Origin: Rosa chinensis
Lineage: Eukaryota > Streptophyta > Magnoliopsida > Rosales > Rosaceae
Assembly: GCF_002994745.2 (NCBI RefSeq)
Contig: NC_037089.1
Location: 87,196,347-87,260,346 of the forward strand
Length of the DNA stretch: 64,000 nt
Direction: 5' to 3'
A program made the position numbers and the translations under genes. The notes beneath the pieces are model-generated. The model saw only the letters and a program-made list of their open reading frames with translations, did no database searches and was not told the origin of the DNA. Below are positions 37,127 to 54,409 of this stretch, piece by piece (the first letter of the stretch is position 1; each line of letters opens with the position of its first letter).

Positions 37127-38150
37127 ATGATGGAACATCACTTTGTGTACAAAGACTTGGACGGAGCGTCGACGCAGTGGGACGATATACAGGCAAAGCT
37201 AGAGAATATTCGGAAGAAGCCACCGGTGTTCTATCAGCCAGCTTTCACTCCTTCGGAGGACGAAGCCTCTCTTCCTGAAGACAAGAAGTGGATCGAGCGA
37301 GCAGGACCTCGAAGATCTCGAAGACGATCCCGATCTCGACGACGATCGATTCCTCGAGGAATACAGGTAAGGAACGTAGAAAGTTCGAGTTTTCTTCATG
37401 CATTTTCTACGTAATTCTGAAGTTGAAAAATTAGAATAGTTATTCAGTGAATTTCAATCACTGGCTATAAATCTATCACTCCTATAAATCATAACTAAAT
37501 CTCTTTGGTTTAAGCATGGATCTCATCAAGTTTAAAGTAATGCACTTATGTATTGATGTAGTAGTTCATAGAACCACATTGGCGATCAGTACGTTGTTGA
37601 TAGTTGGCTCTACGAAGTCATTAATCAAAACCCTAGGTTCTCGCACCATCAACCCTAGGCTCTAAGAGGTCATTAGGTTCTTTGTTCAGGGCAGAACAAA
37701 ATTGAGATATTATTACAAATTCCCAAAGTTCTGCTTTATTTATCTCAAATTCTATATGGAAGAGTAAAAATTGGTGTGGTTTGGATAGGAGGAAGAGGCT
37801 AGCTCTCTGAATTGAGAGAAGCAGCTAAGGTTGCGAGGTTTGGATCGGTGGTTCGTATTTCACGATCAGATTTTGTGCGTGAGGTTTCGCAGGCTCCGCC
37901 TGAAGTTTGGGTGGTTGTGATTCTCTACAAAGAAGGAATTGCAGAGTGCGGGTTGTTGAAGCAGTGTTTGGAAGATCTGGCAACCAAGTACCCCGCAACA
38001 AAATTTGTCAAAATAATATCCACAGAGGCACAGACTGCATTCCTAACTACCTGGATTGTAACCTTCCCAGTCTTATAGTGTACAACAGTGGCGCTGTGAA
38101 AGCCAATCACGTTGGGTTGCGCAGCTTTGGTCGGAAATGCACTTCTGAAG
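37127..38150 (+). pseudogene. Phosducin-like protein 3 (thioredoxin-domain) gene, broken
   Basis: Two exon-like blocks are readable. The first (37127-37366) has HFVYKDLDGASTQWDDIQAK, and in a shifted frame DLEDLEDDPDLDDDRFLEEY. The second (37789-38150) has LREAAKVARFGSVV, DFVREVSQAP, EVWVVVILYKEGIAECGLLK and YPATKFVKIIST, and in a shifted frame DCIPNY, NLPSLIVYNSGAVK and GLRSFGRKCTSEG. These belong to plant PLP3, a cytosolic cofactor for tubulin folding with a phosducin/thioredoxin fold. Three lesions are visible: a frame change near 37297-37304, a 4-base CTCT insertion at about 37805-37808 giving TGA, and an 8-base insertion at about 38026-38033. The intron (donor at 37367, acceptor at 37788) is kept, so it arose by DNA duplication, not as a retrocopy. 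The C-terminal exon was not found. Confidence 0.8.
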
Positions 38151-39535
38151 GTATCTATCTACTTGTGAACGTCCATTGGCATGGATGCACTGAATTTCAT
38201 TTTTCATTTGCTTCTTCATCACACACACACAGATATTTTATGCACCATCAAATTGAAAGTGAAAGAATGTTGTCGTAGGTGGCCGGTGGCAAGTCTTTTC
38301 TGATGAAGAAAAAATTAAAGAAAATAGTGCGGAGTTGTTGTAGTATATGGCTTTCCTGCAAGTCTGCAACTCATCATCTATTGTTTATTAGTGTCTGATT
38401 CCTGAAGCTGGCAAGCTGGCAAGCGTGATTAGCATTATCGATCTTTGGACTTGACTTTTTTTTATTGTGAGCAAGTGTTCTATCGAAATTATTGAACATA
38501 TATAATGGATTTTCTGTGTTCTCTTGAAATTCCATTCCAGGTGTTGCATTACTTCTCTGCCAATCAGTGTAAGACCTTATCGAACTAGACATCAGCATTT
38601 TCACTTAAGCTAACATTGTGAGGATTATTAGAGTTTAATTTGTAACATCAGAGTATTAAATAAAACTTGTATTTGAAAATAGTTTTATTAATGCAATCTG
38701 TTTTGAATTTGAATTCAAATAGTATGGTTATTTTGAGTAATCCATCAGACAAAGATAAAGAAGTTATAAAACATTTTCTTGATGGAAGTAACTGCCTGAA
38801 CTGCTTTTCTGATATAAAGTGGATTACAACGCCTTCGTTGATCCCTGCTAGAGCACCACACCTCAATCAAATTGTCTCATTAACAATCTGAGGTTAAGGG
38901 TGAATCTAGGAGAAGAACAATGGATTGAGTCAATCGATTTTGTCAGTTTCATAAACCCCTTTTAATCTGGTTTCAGACTCGATCACATTGTTTCACTCAG
39001 TATCTCTACAATCCATTTATCTTTTATTTCAATTCATATTGCTTGCTGCGATATATATATCTGTGTGTGCGCGCACGCGCGCGCGCATGTTATAAGATTG
39101 CAACATCATACGCATCCTAACTCAGGATCAAAATAACATATCAATCCTATATTTGTCATAGTTGATCTTCTGTTCATGTAAATATGCAGATATTATGATA
39201 GACATACTGTTGCAATCCTAAAATAGGATGCGACTACTACAACACTCCTAATATGCAAATTACAGTATATGTGTTTACATATGCTTATTCTGAGATAGTT
39301 TATAGTACTCATTTTGTGTAAACTCTAACAATCAGATCCCGTACTTGGTAATAGGCAAAGTAGTCATGGTCGATCAAGGGAAGCTGTGATCGAATGAGTT
39401 CGCAAGAGATTCATGGAGAAAGTTGTGATACAACACGAAGATCACGATGATGGCTACTCAAGTGATTAGGACTTTAGTAACGTTGTTTTGGCTTTTGTAG
39501 GAGCTACTGTATGTTTTCATATCAGAGTTTGTGAA
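38151..39535. other. Intergenic region
   Basis: No gene recognised over about 1.4 kb. A plus-strand frame at 38667-38891 has no family features. A long alternating purine-pyrimidine run at 39062-39090 is listed separately. Confidence 0.5.
39062..39090. repeat. Alternating TG/CG tract (Z-DNA-prone)
   Basis: Twenty-nine bases of strict pyrimidine-purine alternation (TGTGTGTGCGCGCACGCGCG and onward), directly after an (AT)n run at 39051-39060. Such CG-rich alternation is the classical Z-DNA-forming sequence and is rare in this AT-rich setting. Confidence 0.8.
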
Positions 39536-40810
39536 TCATACTTGCTGCTTGTAAAACATTTTTAGTTTTCTTATCGTTTATGAAATATTATGATTCAATT
39601 TTGTTGCCGGAGTGGCTGAATGTGGAGAACGCCTCATTAACCCCTGATACACTTCACCCTAAAAATGTTTAAAGTCTCCCTCGAATCCATTTGGATCTAG
39701 GTTTGGTACTGAAATGTACTATCCAACCAACTCCAGCTAAAGTACTGCTCAGTTGCTTGAAGTACGTGAACGTAAGCAAAGAAAATTCTGGTCTTTTGCG
39801 GGAACCAGTGATGAAAGCTAGGTTGGACTTTACGAACGGTGGTTACAAAAACCTAAAACCTAAACAGCAAAAAAAAAAAAAAAAAAAGGAAAATAATTGA
39901 AACGTTTGGACCTAAACCCTAGGTTCTCTATTAATAAAAAACCAGCGATGATAATGCGAGGGCCGTCGACGGCGATAGGCTCGTATGGATGGCGGCGAAG
40001 GGCGTCAACTGCAGCTACTTTGACTTGGTCGGAGATGACATCATCCAACATCTTTCGTTGGACTCGGGAAAGGCTACGTAGGCGGCCTTTCCCGGTATGA
40101 CGTCAGCCACCCGGAACTATCATGGAAGAGTTAAACTGTGTTGTTGTAAACTGTTTCGGTGATCTAGGCAATGTGCTCTAGTACTACAACCGCGAGTTTT
40201 CTTTTCTTTGATTTATTTCCCTGAAATTTATTGATGTTTATATTTTATATACCATATATGTACATATTCATCACCTGATATTTGAATACATGATGCTCTC
40301 TGCTTAATGCTACTGTATTTCAAATTCCCATATCACACCATTCACGGCTCCCTCTAATTGTAGTTGGAAGAATCAAATGCTTAGTGTCCAAAAGGCAGGA
40401 AAATGTGGCACCGCATATCGGGGCGTGTAGTTTGTATGAAAGAATTATGAATCTATTAATGTGCTGACCTCCACCCCGGCCTAAAACACTTTACTCTTCG
40501 GATGTTTAAGTCTCTCTAACTCTCTTGAATCAATTTGCATCAAGTTCACCCGTCGGATTTTGAAGCTGTGAGAGGTTTATATGCAAGAGTTATGCTGTTT
40601 TTATATCAGGGCTTCTGTAAGAACTTGAGTCCATAAAAATCCAATATTCAATGGTGTTGAACTAAGAGGGTGACTGTGCATTAACCCCTGAAGCACTTCA
40701 CCCTTCGGATGTTTGAAATCTCCCTTGAATCAATCGATGTGCATCTAGTTTGGTACTGAAACAAACTACTTAATTAGTTGCTTGAAGTGGTTGGACGTCG
40801 AAAAAGTGTT
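39536..40810 (+). repeat. Repeated copies of the beta-glucosidase 3' flank
   Basis: Sequence downstream of the intact GH1 gene (about 49890-50130) recurs here. One long copy is at about 39536-39790 (CTTGTAAAAC, GAGTGGCTGAATGTG, CACTTCACC, TTTGGTACTGAAA, CCAACTCCAGCTAA, AGTTGCTTGAAGTA). A short one lies at 40480-40545 and another at 40680-40800 (CACTTCACCCTTCGGATGTT, TTTGGTACTGAAA, TTAGTTGCTTGAAGT). The copies show that this locus once held additional GH1 gene ends. Confidence 0.75.
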
Positions 40811-40895
40811 TTTTTTTTTTTTTTTTGTCGTTAGTAGCTCTAAATTACTATTCCTGGTTACTTGAACAATACTCTTGATGTCATTGTGCATTTAT

Positions 40896-41139
40896 AATGG
40901 TGTTTGTAATTTTGATTGCAGCACGGGAACAAATTAACGTGAAGGCTCACCTGATGTGGGCAGTGCTGGACTGCCTGGAGATGGGGATTGGATTACCAAT
41001 TTCGATTTGGTCTAAGTTGACGGATTACCTTAACAACTTGAACCGAACTGCCAATAAGGCCGCCGGCTGGCTCAAAACTTTCTTGGCTGAAGCTCTATCT
41101 GAGCCTTCTTTTCCTGGAAGGCCGGAAAGAGGGACTTGA
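40896..41139 (+). pseudogene. Broken last exon of a GH1 beta-glucosidase
   Basis: The end of the last intron (GTTTGTAATTTTGATTGCAG) and the last exon of a gene like the one at 43925-49587 are recognisable: INVKAHLMWAVLDCLEMGIG, then LTDYLNNLNRTANKAAGWLK. The frame after the acceptor does not match the phase used in the intact gene, the conserved GYQVRFGLNY is replaced by GLPISIWSKL, and no upstream exons exist nearby. It is a truncated, frameshifted copy. Confidence 0.8.
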
Positions 41140-41304
41140 GCATCTGTAAATTCAATATCTGGGTACAATATAAAATGGGTACGATGTTTCTTGTACGTAA
41201 GCCCATCATATTATATGAATTACACAAGCACAAGGTGTCGTATAAAGCATATCCATATTCAGCTCAGTCATAGATGCATCCGATATCTCCCGTTGTTTTT
41301 TTTC

Positions 41305-41391
41305 TTTCCTAGACGTCTTTTTTGACGTTTTATTCTTTCCTAGACGTCTTTTTGGACATTTTATAATTTTTCCTAGACGTCTTTTTGGACG
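41305..41391. repeat. Short tandem repeat with GACGTC cores
   Basis: Three copies of TCCTAGACGTCTTTTTGGAC or close, starting at about 41308, 41338 and 41371, i.e. spaced 30 and 33 bases apart. Each carries the palindrome AGACGTCT. No gene lies nearby that would explain it as a promoter. Confidence 0.75.
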
Positions 41392-41458
41392 ACCATACTT
41401 TTAACGAAGGGTAATCACTAATCTTTTTTTTTTTTAGAGAGGGTAATTAGTAATCTTA

Positions 41459-42632
41459 GGGGGTGTATTGTATATAGAATTAGTGGAACTTTTAAAGAAA
41501 TCTATGGAATTTAAAAATCTGGGTGTATTCAATATAGACTTTTAATTGTCCATGAAAGTCTTGAGGTATTCAATTAGGATTTTTAAAGACTTCATGAATT
41601 CCACCAAAATCTAGGGGCATTCAATTAGGACTTTTAAAAATGAATAAAAGTACATAGGTATTCAAAATATCATTCATACTTATGGAATTAGAAAATCATG
41701 GATAATCATGGACTTTGTAGTGTTAACTATGCATATCAAACTCCAATAATTTTCCAGCCTCAAGACCAAAGATTTCAAAAAGTCTATCAAAGTTTCCTCT
41801 TCAAAAAAAAAAAAACAGGTCTATCAAAGTTCTTCTCTCTACGCATGAAGAAGTTTGTCCTTCATCATCTCTCTTTCTTTTAATTTTTTGTCTTTTATCT
41901 AATCTTTTATGATATCAACCTTTTTTGATACCTAACATGTTCATTGTAGTTGTTGAATGTGATTTTTTTTTTCAATTGTGATACTTCGAACCCTAATAGC
42001 AATAAAAATGATTTATGAAATCCTAAAACTCAAATATTGTGGTCTAACCCTAAAACCTTGAACCATACTAAATTTTATCTTATTAATTAATTATTCTCAT
42101 TAATTTGAATTTATATTATGGTTCAAAAAAGGTTGAACAATTGAATTTCAATTGATTGATTATAGATCAAGACATTGACCAATATTGCTACAATATATGT
42201 TAATCGGCGAAAACAAAATTGATGAGAATAATTAACCATAAACATCAAGTGATCTATATTGTATATGTTGTTGGGAGATTAGGAATGAGAATAAACTCAC
42301 TAGACAGACTAACAATCATTTATCTGAGTCAATTTCTATTAGAAGATACTGGAGCATTAAAAAGACAACAAGTTATTATTTTGTTTTGTATTTGGGATGC
42401 ATTTGTTTTATTTTATTTTTATTTTTTTATATTTTGTACATCTTAGGAAATCTGTAGAAGTCATTCATAATAAAGTATATAGATTTTCGTGAATCAATAA
42501 AAGTCTGTTGCTAAAATCAATGGTTTTAAGAAATCCATAACAGTCTATCAACTTTTTAAAGAGTCTGTGGACTTTTAAAAAAGTATGTCATTTAAAAAAA
42601 GTCTGCACAAATCCAAATACAATACACCCCCC
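41459..42632. mobile_element. PIF/Harbinger-like non-autonomous element
   Basis: Both ends carry GGGGGTGTATTGTAT as an inverted repeat (15 bases perfect; the right end has one extra C). Each is flanked by TTA (41456-41458 and 42633-42635), matching the 3-bp target duplication of PIF/Harbinger and Tourist elements. The 1.17-kb body is AT-rich, with internal repeats of ATTCAATTAGGAYTTTTAAA near both ends, and has no transposase. The inverted ends and target site make this call firm; the superfamily is inferred from the TTA duplication. Confidence 0.8.
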
Positions 42633-42666
42633 TTAACTGATAACACTTTTGTCTTTTGGAATATAA

Positions 42667-43557
42667 GAGCAAGTCCACCGGTTACTCTTTAACTGGGCAA
42701 AGAATGGATTTGCTGAGGTGGTGACCGGGCAAGAAAAAAAACCAGCTTCCACCAACAGAAGCTTGACCAGGCAAAGTCAGAAATTTCTTGACTTCAGTCA
42801 AGAAAAAAGGCAAGAGGATGACATTTTCCTTGCCCAGCCAAGGCTTGTGCCAGCTCGGCCCACACCCAAACGTGGGTGACGTCTGCGGAGAGAGAAGAGG
42901 TGAGGCGAGGGGAGGCGACCTCGGGGGCAGCAACATCGTGGAACTGAAGCAGCAACAGCAACAAGCAGACCCGCCTGGGTTGCTTCGATCTTGGCCTGGG
43001 GCAGCATCTAGGCGGGCTGACGCCACGGAGCAGCCGGCCGAGGTGAGGCGACTTCGGGGGGGGGTCAGGTCCTTGGCCGGAGGACGCCGGAGGACGGAGA
43101 AAAATCCGGGTCGGGTCGGACGAAACCCGACAGCTCTGGTGCAGCTGCGAGAGAGAGAACCGGAGGGGGGAAAATGCAATAAAGAAAAAATTTCGTCCTT
43201 TGAAACAAAATATAATTTTTTTTTTTGCTATTTATAGAAAATTTTCAGATTTCAAAAATTCATAATAAATTCATACGAACTCCGAATATTGCGTTTCATA
43301 TATGTACGAGATCGTATCGACGAGCTCTACAACTTTTATGAAGGAAGGTTTCCCAAATTCCTAACATATAAAAAGTCATTTTTCACGACCCCCAAAATAA
43401 CGTAAAATGGATGAACAGTAAAAGTGGATGAACAGTTTTGACCGGTCAAGAAAAAAACGGGTGCAAACTCATGTCCAGTGGCAGTGAACAGTATCTTGAC
43501 CGGTCAAATTCTTGACTTATCGACCATGACATTTCTTGACTACGGGTGAACTTGCTC
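42667..43557. mobile_element. Non-autonomous DNA element with GC-rich interior
   Basis: The left end GAGCAAGTCCACC and the inverted right end (GAGCAAGTTCACC) are flanked by TAA on both sides (42664-42666 and 43558-43560). Sub-ends repeat TTGACCGG/CAAGAAAAAA words. The 0.89-kb body contains a GC-rich core at about 42850-43160, sharply unlike its surroundings, with open frames on both strands but no known protein family. It looks like a MITE-class element that has picked up foreign GC-rich DNA. Confidence 0.7.
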
Positions 43558-43844
43558 TAACGGGCCAATGCGTCAAACCATACTTTCGGGGGTTTCAGAA
43601 ATGATAAAGTCATAGCCACCGCTATTATGATTATTAAAAAATATTATATATGTTGGACCAATCTGCACATTCTATTGGACCATAAGATACATATTAAAGT
43701 AGACCATGTAGGAGTCAAAAGTGTAGGTAAATGGATTTGGATCAAATCTGTTATATGTCGATCTCTTGGCTTAAAGTATATTAATTGGGTTGGAGTTCGT
43801 GGTTTGGTCTTCCCACTGTTTGGGACTCTGGGTTGAGCTCTCTA

Positions 43845-43892
43845 GCCTTCATTAACTCTTTATATATAGCCTTCATTAACTCTTTATATATA
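43845..43892 (+). promoter_or_regulatory. Duplicated TATA-box unit of the beta-glucosidase gene
   Basis: A 24-base unit (GCCTTCATTAACTCTTTATA plus TATA) is repeated exactly in tandem at 43845-43868 and 43869-43892, giving two TATATATA boxes 33-64 bases before the ATG at 43925. If transcription starts about 30 bases downstream of the second box, the leader is very short and the second in-frame ATG at 43946 could be the real start. Confidence 0.6.
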
Positions 43893-43924
43893 TCTTTCCT
43901 CTTTCTGGTTAAATTCGAGGAAGC

Positions 43925-49587
<5,663 letters not shown>

Positions 49588-50705
49588 AGAACTGATTGAA
49601 GCTCTATCTGAGCAAACATTTCTCGCCAAAAGGAAAGGAAGCATCTGTATTCAAATTGTACGTTGTCAGTAACTAAGTTAATCATATATCTAAGTATAGT
49701 TAAAATGTCTATTTGTTTATTAGATAAAATAAACCTGCAGTTAGGTATCATTAGGCAGCATTATATACGTACAGAGATATAGTAATATATAAAACCTTCG
49801 TTCATTATTTCCCATGTTGAGTTTTCCTAATGAGTCATTACCAACTTGATGACGGTTTCTGTAAGAGTTGTGGTGATGGATCATTTGTGAATCATCTTGA
49901 TGCTTGTAAAACCTTTATTTGCTCTGTAATTGTTTGTGAAAGATCATGATTCGATTGCATTAACCTGAGTGGCTGAATGTGTGAACCCGGCACTTCGGGG
50001 CACCTCACCTTCTGGATGTTAGAAAATCCCCTTTGAATCGATTTACCAGTTTGGTACTGAAAGAACCCAACCAACTCCAGCTAAGTTCTTACTTCTTAGT
50101 TGCTTGAAGTAGTTGAACATCAAGCAAGGAATGCATGGTTTTCAAAGTTGATCTCGATACCTAGTCAGCTATGAAGTTTTCTTCAATGTGTCATTGAGGA
50201 CAGTTTAGTATAGCATGTCTCTTGGACCATTGACTTGTTCGAATATCTCATGAGGGGCTGTGAACTTTCTGGTGTCAAACATTGCTACTCTTATATCATA
50301 CTTAACTTTGTCATGCGAGACCAAACCAATTCAACAGGAAGTGTACAAATTTTCACTTTTGATAGAGAACTGAGGAACATGATACTACTCCGGCGGCATC
50401 GGAGCATAGAAGACATAAAATTCCAACTGGAAAATAGCAATTCAATCCTTCTGTCTACTGAACACCAATTTTGAAGCACCACTGAAATGGAAGTGATGCA
50501 GAATCACAGACACACGAGATCTGCCAGACAATTTATTGCTGGAAAATACATCAGCATAACATAACATTTTCCTCAATACAGTTAAACCTTCGACAGTTCT
50601 AAGCAAAATTTCAAATTCTGACGAGGTAATCGAGATCATAAAACATTGGTACAGTAAGTAATACTCCACATAAGTGATGAATCTAGCTCCATTCAAGGTA
50701 ATCCT
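49588..50705. other. Intergenic region between convergent genes
   Basis: The 3' flank of the beta-glucosidase gene (source of the repeats at 39.5-40.8 kb) is followed by the 3' untranslated region of the minus-strand ribosomal protein gene. A plus-strand frame at 50235-50474 has no recognised family. Confidence 0.5.
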
Positions 50706-52292
50706 TCATACGCTCACTTCGACTCTATCCTTCTTCCTGCCCTTCCGTGGATCATTAATATCCTGTTGTTGCTGTTCAGCCTTTATCTGAGCTCTGACCA
50801 AGGCTCGTCTTGTACGGGGTCGCATTTCCCTTACTTTTCGCGGGGGCATCAGATATGGTTCAAGGGGCCTATCACCAAATGGGTGTTCACCGCCAGCAAA
50901 AATTCTCAGCTTTCTATCTCTATCCTGCATCCATTGAAGCAACATTGCAATATACTTTAGTATACAAGGAGCATTTGTGTAAAATATAAAAGACGAGCAA
51001 AGCTACTACTATATCACTCACGTCACGCAATTTGTTCTTAGGAAGCATGCGCAATACAGCTTTGCGAATGACTTCTGTAGGGTCTTTCACCATCTGATCC
51101 TTCAAAGTCCTTTCCTTGAGGTGCCCAACATACCTACATGCCATAAGGTTCTACATCATGACCAAAGGGAATCATAAGGAGGACTTAATTTAAAGGGTGT
51201 TTGCAAACCTCAGCAATCAATTTTATTCATTCCTTTATTTCATTGATAGAGACATCAATAAATTTCACGATTCTCACAACTCGATTAAAAAACTAACTTG
51301 TCCATTTCAAAATCTTGCGAGGGTAGGTCTATGACCAAAATGTAAAAACAAACTACTACAGTCAACTAACAGTGACTGAATGATTCTACATCCATTAACT
51401 GCATCACTACTGCAGCAATGAAAACTTTTTGTAGTAAGATAATGAAACTTACCCGGTATGCCAATGATAAACTTTATCGGTTAGTTTTCTCCCTGTGACA
51501 CAAATATCCTTCGCATTCAGCACAATGCACATATCTCCATCATCTCGATTTGGAGCATACGTCGGTTTATCCTTGCCTTGAATAACAGTAGATATTTGAG
51601 AAGCTAGCCTTCCAAGAACCTAGAAGTAAGGTTACATTTTAATCAATACTCCACGAATCCATAACCTGACAACTGAATACTACCACCCCAACAAGTTCAA
51701 ACCACATCAAATAAAAGCATCACGAAGCTACTTGCTTCGGCACCCACCTTGTGTAAATCTTATTTCTACTCCAAAAGTAAACAGAAATTCATACATCACA
51801 AGTACTGAAACAACCAACCAAAATGACCTCGAATCCAAATCAATTCAATGCTACTATTATAAAAGCCATAAAATATAACCTGGCCCTTGGCATCAAACAC
51901 TTTCCACCGCAGCCCATCAAGATTAATCCGTCTCAGGCCGGCAACAGCTTTCTGTATCAACCAAGCAAAACACAAATTCTCAATCCGCACACCCGCCAGC
52001 ATTACAACATAGATTTCAAATTGATTATTAACAAACAAGCATCTATTGCTATGCTAAAACTTCACAGCTATAGTTAACAGCATATAAGAAGCTCAACATT
52101 TCTCTTGGTACTTTTCACAAACACCTGGTGTGCATTTCTTAGTCTACAATGGATGAGCCGAACGAGAATTGGGATTCAAATATGCGATGGAATCAACCAT
52201 TACAGGGTATAAGAATTCGATTAATCATAAGAATCAGAAGCAAAATTTACCTTCAAATTGCCGTTAAAAGTTGCAGCTGCTTGGGTTGCCAT
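50706..52292 (-). CDS. Organellar ribosomal protein uL13 (L13 family)
   Basis: Five exons on the minus strand: 52251-52292, 51880-51951, 51453-51619, 51022-51133 and 50706-50924; 203 codons, frame continuous, all GT-AG. The protein is a large-subunit ribosomal protein. Family features in order: LRWKVFDAKGQVLGRLASQI, NRDDGDMCIVLNAKDICVTG, KLTDKVYHWHTGYVGHLKER, DPTEVIRKAVLRMLPKNKLR and IFAGGEHPFGDRPLEPYLMP. A basic C-terminal tail with a Gln run (EQQQQ) follows. The bacterial-type core points to an organellar ribosome, most likely mitochondrial, as for Arabidopsis At3g01790 as I recall. The leader contains a second small intron or leader exon near 52320-52350. Confidence 0.93.
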
Positions 52293-53266
52293 TTCTCTCT
52301 GTGCTTTTCAGTGACTTTCAACTATCTCACACGGCGGAGCATCCACCTGCGAAAACCCAATTCCGAGATTAGGCAGAGAACATAAAGCTGGATTGAAAAA
52401 AAAAAAATTAAAAAAAAAAAAAGGACCTGTAAACCCTGAAGAAAGAGAGGAGAAGCTAGTAGGGTTTTGGACATGGAACTTCTGCACCGATTGAGAGTTT
52501 GGGGTTTGTTGACATGGGGTTGACCATGGGCCGTGGGCCTAATAAACAATTTAGAGTTTTTTTACGTGGTTTTTTCAGTATGGTATTATTATGGACACCC
52601 GGGATTTACTTAGTGACACTCAATGTTTCTTGCATAAAATAAACAAGCAAAGGGCTGCAAATTAACTCGTTGAGGCTCGAGTTTGCATTCGAGCTTAGCT
52701 CGTCAAGTTTGACTGTTTGAGTTTTTGGGAATGAGAAATCGCAGCAAAAGCCACGCGCGGTTCTTTGACCTCAGTAGTAATATATATTCGTTTCCTCATT
52801 ATTAAGTGTTGAGCAAATTTAAACATGATCTCGTTAATTAAGCCCGTCATGAAACAAGCCAAGTCAAAACACCATCAAGTTTTGAAAAGAACTTGCAAAT
52901 CAAGCTCAAACGCAAAAGTTAATCAACTCGTGAGTTATATACAGATGCCTTAGCTAGCGAAGCTAGACTGCCTGAGTTTGTTAGAAATTTAGTTAATGAA
53001 TGCTACTTTTGTCACCATATTTTGATTCTCTTACAAAATCACACAAATACGTACAATATATATTAATAACAAACAATAATCATAAGATTATTGTCATAAT
53101 AAATTAAATAACCAGGTTTATAGAACTTATCTCTTGAATTTATAGGCCTCCCAAAGACACATTACTCGAAAAGAGTTTAAGGTTGAGGAATGTAAACACT
53201 GCCCTTGAGAGTAGATTTCACCCCTCGGAGACAATGTCTCGATGTAGCAGGTTTGTGGTGCCCTAC
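52293..53266. other. Intergenic region up to the LTR element
   Basis: Promoter side of the uL13 gene, then AT-rich DNA with no gene. The third copy of the 100-bp repeat lies at 52527-52620. Confidence 0.5.
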
Positions 53267-54409
53267 TGTAAGGGTTCTTTTTGAATTAAGCAAGACCAGG
53301 CCAAAATTAACTCAATAACTTGATGTTAGTGAGAGAATTTTGTGCGTGATTCAGATACCGAATGAGGCTTGACAGCATGAGGATGGTGTGGGAGCTAGAA
53401 ACATACTGTGGTGAGAGAATTTGGGGATTGCATCAAATTTAGGTTTCTGGAAGATGAGTTTGGCAGGGAGGCTTGGGAGAAAAGTGCTAGGAACTGGGTT
53501 TTGTGTTTAGAGGCCTGGAAGCTTGAAGAATTAGAGGCTTTTTGATGTTTCTAAGTTTTCTGGGTTGTTGCCTCCTCTTCCTTTCAGTTTCAAATATCTC
53601 ATTTTATAGGCTCAATCGGAGGGGTGTTATGGTGGCTCAAACCCTTTGGTTTTCTGGGTAAGACGTTCCTCCTTTAGCTCATGCAGGATTTCTGCCTTAA
53701 GATTTGGGATATCAGAGCTTACTTGGGATATGGAGTCTTGGAAACAGGGGAGGATTGTTGCAGCCGTGCGCAAAAACTGCAGCAGAAACAGCTGCGGTGA
53801 CAGAAAATCTGGAACGAGGTTGAAGGGGCAGCTAGGGAGCTGTGAACTCATCATTCAAGAGGAAAGGGGATATCTGCTTACCAGTTAGAAAGTTTCCTCC
53901 TTGCCAACTGACGGAGGGAATCGATATTTCTCCTGGGTATTTGGGTTGAGTTGCAGTGTATTTAGCAGCTGCGGGGAAAGAGAAGGGAGATAGAAGAAAA
54001 CGATGTAAGTTGAGCTACCCTATGTCTTTTGGTTTGGGCTTTTTCCTTGGGCTTTGGATTTTGAGTAAAAAAAAGGGTTGACCCAAACCTCATTTTCACC
54101 AATTCGCTATAAGTTTAAATTATCGGGCTTGGATCTCGAGCCCAAGATCGAGACCACCGATGACGTTAAACTAATAGGCGAGCATCATATGTTTCCGTAA
54201 CCTTCCACACCATACCCACTTCTGCAAGCCCCAGAAATGCGTGGATATGGCTTGGGTCCACATCTAGGGCATGTTTTCTTGGCGGGTTAAAGCCGAGAGA
54301 TGGATATAAAATTCCATAGTTTACGGAATTTTATACAAATTGCGTGTTTATGCTAAAACATGTCGTGACGACATATTTATTTTGCCCCGTGATTTTTCGG
54401 GTACCAACA
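53267..54409 (+). repeat. 5' LTR
   Basis: Starts with TG at 53267 and probably ends with CA at 54409 (GGGTACCAACA), about 1.14 kb. The start is firm because it equals the 3' LTR start at 63955. The end is tentative: no clear tRNA-complementary primer site (a TGG-type start) follows, as the next bases are TTAGCCCCCTTG. Confidence 0.6.

Noticed and set aside
42682..43237. Long open frames on both strands (165 and 149 codons)
   Set aside because: They lie in the GC-rich core of a non-autonomous DNA element, where few stop codons are expected by chance. No known domain is seen.
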